Shown: piece by piece, positions 17,035 through 21,203 of the stretch | Position numbering within the stretch: the first letter of the stretch is position 1 | Layout: each line of letters begins with the position of its first letter | NCBI GenBank assembly: GCA_016714085.1 | Contig: JADJNW010000028.1 | Span: 1-21,203 of the forward strand | Source of the DNA: Saprospiraceae bacterium | Lineage (GTDB): Bacteria; Bacteroidota; Bacteroidia; Chitinophagales; Saprospiraceae | Direction: 5' to 3' | DNA: 21,203 nt | Program-made: the position numbers and the translations under genes | The notes under the pieces: model-generated | Databases searched by the model: none | Seen by the model: the letters and a program-made list of their open reading frames with translations, nothing else | What the model was told of the DNA's origin: nothing

Positions 17035-18590
17035 ATGTGGATTACAAAAGTTAAGATAAATAATTACAAAAGTTATCTGGATACTCCAGAAGTTGAACTA
17101 AGCAAAGGAATTAATATTATAGTAGGACAAAATAATGCAGGAAAGACAGCATTATTGGAAATTTTATCAGGAAATGGGCGATATAATACTCATTTAAATG
17201 GACAGACGAAGCCTCGGAAAACATCTTATATTAAAGAAGATTATAAATGGAAAGATGCAGCTGAAATTGAAGTATTTGTAGATTCCAAAATATTGCTTTC
17301 TATCGTTGAAGATAAATCGCCAAAAGGTCTGATTTACTTTAGAAATAGTTTGTTAGGAATTAGTAAAATTGAATTTGATGATACAAGTTGGAGTTGGACA
17401 AAAACAGAAGATTACCCTGAGGCAGATGAATCTATAGATAATATTAAATTTGATGGGTTTGAGCTGACAAAGACTTTGGTAAATATTATGAGGAATGACA
17501 TCTCTTTACAAATGACAGTTTTTGATCAAAGGACTCGTATCAAAGACGTTTATGATGCTTATAATAAATATTCTGGAAAAATGAATGCGTTATCATTGGA
17601 TATCTTTGAATTAGAAAGACTTGACGATCCAGATTATTTACGAATGAATACAACAATTATTCCTTCTGAATATGAAATTTCAGAAATACTAAAGAAAGAA
17701 TTTGTTGAAAACCGGATATACAAATTTGATATACATAGAACCGTAAGGAGTAAAGGTAATAATGAAAATAAGCAGCAACTTTCGCCTGATTGTAGCAATT
17801 TAGCAGATATGCTTAGAAACCTTCACGAAGACCGAAAAAGTTTAATACCTACGTAGATATACTTAAAACTGTTTTCTAATATTAAAGATGTCTCTACTAA
17901 GAATATTGCAAGTATTCCCGAAATAAGAGTCTGGCTTCCACAATCTGAGCGACCGGACTTAACCATTTCGCTTGATGAGTGCGGCACAGGCATTGGGCAA
18001 GTCATGGCTATGCTGTATGTTATCATTCAATCCGATGAGCCTAAAGTCATTATCATTGATGAGCCCAATAGTTTTTTGCATCCTTCGGCTTCCAGAAAGT
18101 TGATGGAAATTATCAAACAATACGATCATCATCAATATATTATTTCTACGCATTCGCCAGAATTGATAACGAGTGCTGAAGCTGACAATATCCTTTTGCT
18201 GACCTTAAATGAAGAAGGGCAAACACAAATAAAAAAGAATTGATAAGGATGCAAAGGAGGATATGCAAGAAGTGTTACTGGAAATAGGTAGCAAACTCTC
18301 TGGGAAAGAGAGTTTTCGCCACGGGAAGTTGAAGTTTTTTTTGAACAAAATAACGAAAAGAAAGAGTATTGGGATAATAAAAAGCCTGAGCAATCGCAAT
18401 TAGAAAATTGGAAGTACAAGATTCATGCTGCGAAGCTTCTTCATGATCTTTTCCAGGATTAAGTGAAAGTAAGCTTGAATATAGGAAAACAGTACATTCC
18501 AAGGAGCTTACAGAATGGCTGATAGCTAATGCGCCAGAAGAATTGGATGAATTGACTGAGCTTTTGGGCCAATTTTATCAGGATGAATAG
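17035..18590 (+). CDS. OLD-like AAA ATPase, TOPRIM part apparently missing
   Basis: From the ATG at 17035: MWITKVKINNYKSYLDTPEV, then Walker A GQNNAGKTALLE (17125-17148). After a long middle region and a shift near 17850 come SIPEIRVWLPQSERPDLTIS, the signature-like DECGTGIGQVMAML, Walker B KVIIIDEPNSFLHPSA and the switch histidine in ISTHSPELI. This is the ABC-type ATPase architecture of OLD-family and AAA_15/21 proteins, many of which are anti-phage or DNA-repair nucleases. After MQEVLLEIGSKLS (about 18296) homologues normally enter a TOPRIM nuclease domain; here the sequence moves directly to FSPREVEVFFEQNNEKKEYW, AAKLLHDLFQDLSESKLEYR and KTVHSKELTEWL, which I associate with the end of that family. 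Stop near 18588-18590. Three or four one-base shifts. Stand-alone gene 60 bp after priA. Confidence 0.75.
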
Positions 18591-18841
18591 TATTAAATAT
18601 CAGGGAAGGTTCTAAATACAGAGGAAAAACACTTCTGCTAACACCTTTTACTTTCCCATCCATACCAAAAGTATATTCCAACATAGAAAAGAGTATTTCT
18701 GAACCTATTTTTTAGGATGCTGGAACAATTAAAAACAAGCTGAAAGGTACTAAAAGTATAATCTTAGTTCCTCTGTCCAGAATTATGATTACATAAAACG
18801 TATTATTTATTTTACTTCGCAGTAAAACAATACCCCTTGAA
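18591..18841. other. Intergenic, no assigned gene
   Basis: AT-rich. A minus-strand stretch from about 18687 reads MLEYTFGMDGKVKGVSRSVF and could be a relic, but it has no clear continuation and partly overlaps the end of the AAA gene. No terminator was recognised. Confidence 0.4.
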
Positions 18842-19360
18842 ATGTCAAAAGCTATAAATACAAATAAAAAAGCTAAAAAAAGCGCTCGTCCTTGGTTGCC
18901 ATGGGTGATTATATTGATTGCTTTTGCAGGATTGGTTATTTTTCACTCTTGCCTTCAAAGAAAAACCGCTAAGCGGGCGCGTTTTTCAAAAGGAAGGGAC
19001 ATTGCAATTTATTGGTTCTCAAGAACAAATTATTCAAACGATTGATATTGAAATCGCTGATAATGAATTCGATCAGGCGCAAGGTTTGATTGGCGCAAAT
19101 CAATGGAGGAGCATCAGGAATGCTTTTTGTCATGGACAAAATGGAGGAGCAGTCTTTTTGGATGCTCAATACTTATATTGCACTGGATATTATTTTTGGA
19201 TGCTCATTTGAAAATCGTCAAGATCAAAGCAAATGCACAACCGCAATCGCTTGATGCTATTAAATCGGGCGTCCGGCGCAGTATGTGTTGGAGGTAAATG
19301 CCGGGTATTGCGAAAATATAATATCAGGAAGGAGATAAAATTCAATTTAAAAGAAAATAG
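18842..19360 (+). CDS. DUF192-family membrane-anchored protein
   Basis: From the ATG at 18842: a lysine-rich N-terminus, then one membrane segment LPWVIILIAFAGLVIFTLAF (residues about 19-38). The DUF192 domain follows across frames: VFQKEGTLQFIGSQ, TIDIEIADNEFDQAQGLI, SMEEHQ, GMLFVMDKMEEQSFWMLNTY, IALDIIFLDAHLKIVKIKAN, then QYVLEVNAGYCEN. The pattern 'RGLM-R..M....GMLFVF....F WM.NT.I.LDI.F.D' is the family hallmark. DUF192 proteins are small exported or anchored beta-barrel-like domains of unknown activity. About 170 residues. Five or so frame breaks, one right in the GLM-R motif. The TAG at 19358-19360 is inside the left arm of the shared terminator. Confidence 0.8.
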
Positions 19361-19390
19361 CTCCGTTTGTCTTGCCAAACGGAGCTATTT
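19355..19390. terminator. Bidirectional terminator between convergent genes
   Basis: AAATAGCTCCGTTTG (19355-19369) pairs perfectly over 15 bases with 19376-19390 around a six-base loop. The minus-strand side is followed by a T-rich run (TTTTCTTTTAAATT), so it is best as the end of the OmpA transcript. The left arm includes the DUF192 stop codon. Confidence 0.85.
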
Positions 19391-19401
19391 GTATCCTAAT
19401 C

Positions 19402-20888
19402 TTAATAACCATCCTTTTTCTTGACAGTAGTGCCAGATGGAGGATCCATTTCTACATCTTCAGGTGCGGCTACACGAAACTCTACCCGACGATTCATATA
19501 GCTGCTGGCAGAAGGCACCAACGCCTCTTGCTGCCCTTTCCACTGAATGACTAATCGTCCGCGGCCCAATGCCATGATTTTCGACTAAGTGATCTACAAC
19601 GGCTTGTGATCTTTGATAAGAAGAGCGCGTTATTGGATTCTTCCACACCCGTAGCATCAGTATGTCCAGTGATCACCAGACGCAGATTCGGATTGCTTTT
19701 CATCATACGCGCAATGCCAGCCAGCGTACCATAATCAGAATATTTGATAGCAGCATCATTGCCAAAAGTGGATCATTGGTAAAAACCAGTCTGCTACTGC
19801 ATTAGCGGACTCTGTCAACTTATAATCTTTCAACATCTCATCCACGATCTCCGCCCGCGGTCTTCGCTAACGCCACCTCCGGCACCTGGTCGGACAGCCA
19901 GGATTTGGATTTTCTACGACCCCACCCGGGGCTTACAGATTCGCCAGCACGAGGCGGATTATAAGGTTCACGATCTTTATAATCCAGCAACACCATCGCG
20001 GTCGCTATCAAGCGTACGACCTTTGGTATCAACAGGTACATCAGGTGGGGTGTCGGCTGCTAGTCGATGGCATCGATTACACCGTCACCATCAGAGTCTT
20101 TGATGGCAATGTCTTGTTTTCTTTTGACCTTCTTTCACTTGATCCGGGACAACTTCAAGCGGGTTGACCCAGTAAGTGGCTCGGAATCATTCGCTTTGCC
20201 GATATTAAAATTGAGTCGCACATTAGAATATTGCAAAATATCAACAAAACCAGTACGTTCATTGGCTTCATCTCGATCAAACCCGTCGATCAAATCGCCT
20301 CTGCTGCCAAGTATCATCATAGCCTGATGATCAAACCTACATTGAATCGCTTACCCAATCGAACCGCAATACTCGGGGTAGCTGCAATTTGCGGTGCAAT
20401 TTCGCCTGCAGCCGCCAAAAAGTGAGCATACGATCGGGAGGCACTATTTTAGGACAGACTTCAAAATAGCTGGCACCAACGCCTGCACTACATGGGGCTA
20501 ACCTTACACTGGCTTATTCCATCACAGGCTATTCAAATTAATTAGACCAAAGGCGGTAACACTCGCCCAGTTATTCTCACAAGTTTCTAAGAGGAATCAT
20601 AAGCAGTACACTGAAAGAGCCATATAATGCTTCGACTCTTAAATATATAATCCGAGGATTTGCGGGTGTAAACCACACCATAACTACCTTAGGTGGCGAC
20701 GTCGCCTGCTATTAAACATATACCCTCCGTGAGCTCCAGCTCACACATATTGTTGGGAGTAGGCGAAGAGAATTGCCGGCATTACCAGCGGCGTTGTCAC
20801 TTTTCTCGTAGTGCCTTACCGCGCCATTGCAAAACCTGCGTTATCAGCGAAACGCAAACAAATAATTACGTTTTACTGTCATAGTCAT
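19402..20888 (-). CDS. OmpA-family outer membrane protein with TSP3-type calcium repeats
   Basis: Start at the ATG at 20888 (or 20882): MTMTVKRNYLFAF, an export leader. The N-terminal barrel part is badly broken but recognisable in pieces (NNWASVTAFGLINLNSL, SVRLAPCSAGVGASYFEVC, EIAPQIAATPSIAVRLGKRF, TGFVDILQYSNVRLNFNIGK). Aspartate-rich thrombospondin type-3-like repeats follow: DSDGDGVIDAIDQ and DSDRDGVLDYKDREPYNPP, which bind calcium. The C-terminal OmpA peptidoglycan-binding domain is MKSNPNLRLVITGHTDATGV, NARSYQRSQAVVDHLVENHG, then in another frame RGRLVIQWKGQQEALVPSAS and NRRVEFRV. Stop TAA at 19402-19404. It would tether the outer membrane to the wall. Length is about 495 residues. At least eight frame breaks, most densely in 20400-20880. 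Confidence 0.8.
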
Positions 20889-20912
20889 AGGGATTATTTC
20901 ATATATATAATG

Positions 20913-20944
20913 TAAATTTAGGATATTACTCCGCTCATATCAAT
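20913..20944 (-). promoter_or_regulatory. Bacteroidota-type promoter for the OmpA-family gene
   Basis: Minus strand: ATTG (20944-20941), 20 bases, TAAATTTA (20920-20913), 24 bp before the start codon at 20888. It fits the Bacteroidota -33/-7 layout TTTG-N19-21-TAnnTTTG with one mismatch in each box. Confidence 0.45.
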
Positions 20945-21203
20945 ACCGGCTTGAATTGTGGGTTTCTTTTGACAGTTTGTTTTATTCACATCCCAACCTT
21001 TTGGTTGGAAGCGTATGTAAGTCTGTGTGAGATTACAATAGTAAAACTATAAAATGTCTTTAATTTATTTGTTTTTTCTATCAAGCGTTATAGATAGTGC
21101 CTTATTCAAAAATACCTTTTATTTTCCACTTACCGAAATAATTTTTAAGTAGACGGTTGAAACACCCTTTTTTACGCCTGAGACGAAAAAATGTTGCAAA
21201 AAA
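20945..21203. other. Upstream noncoding region with a small hairpin
   Basis: No gene seen. CCAACC-TTTT-GGTTGG (20993-21008) is a perfect six-base hairpin about 50 bp upstream of the OmpA -33 box and could be an operator. The rest is AT-rich. Confidence 0.45.

Noticed and set aside
18132..18502. Several minus-strand open frames opposite the AAA ATPase
   Set aside because: The plus strand has Walker B and the switch histidine here; the minus frames show no family resemblance.
18524..18687. Minus-strand frame starting MLEYTFGMDGKVKGVS as a gene
   Set aside because: Short, overlaps the end of the AAA gene, has no recognisable continuation upstream or promoter; kept only as a remark.

Overview
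The window looks like chromosomal DNA of a Bacteroidota bacterium, most likely near the Chitinophagaceae. The pointers are AT-rich intergenic DNA with degenerate tandem repeats, a type IX secretion C-terminal domain, an ECF sigma factor with a membrane anti-sigma/beta-barrel partner, a TSP3-OmpA protein, and -7 elements resembling TAnnTTTG. The dominant technical feature is that nearly every gene, including the housekeeping gene priA, is split by one-base shifts while the protein sense continues in another frame. I read these as consensus indels of an error-prone assembly. Gene boundaries below are for the reconstructed genes, not for single open frames.

Layout. 1-2650 (minus): an AraC-type regulator, an NmrA-like NAD(P)-binding protein and two SRPBCC proteins, a likely regulator plus small-molecule/stress cluster. 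2712-3703: a HEPN-domain gene with an attC-like structured element downstream and an inverted repeat upstream. 3622-4386: repeat-rich noncoding DNA with a REP-like double hairpin. 4387-5175 (plus): a Bacteroidota conserved protein of unknown function. 5299-5555: a 21/42-bp tandem array. 5655-6263 (minus): a HAD hydrolase. 6268-6504: two further repeat arrays. 6514-7606 (minus): a UMF1/Atg22-type MFS transporter with an apparent internal deletion. 7752-9770 (plus): an AraC regulator followed by a DUF1624/heparan N-acetyltransferase-like membrane protein. 9782-10547 (minus): a terminator and an exported protein with two repeated domains. 10736-10916 (minus): a small exported protein.

10917-14350 is the most interesting block. 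An ECF sigma factor, a secreted intradiol dioxygenase-like protein and a membrane anti-sigma/beta-barrel protein lie in a row. In front of the sigma gene, the motif GCAACC-N16-CACCT is present on both strands, facing outward. That suggests one sigma-dependent switch driving both the sigma operon and the divergent small exported protein.

14499-16974 (plus) is priA, 17035-18590 (plus) an OLD-like AAA ATPase that seems to have lost its TOPRIM part, and 18842-19360 (plus) a DUF192 membrane protein. The DUF192 gene converges through a perfect 15-bp terminator on a TSP3/OmpA outer-membrane protein (19402-20888, minus) with its own promoter. No rRNA, tRNA, insertion sequence or CRISPR array was seen.
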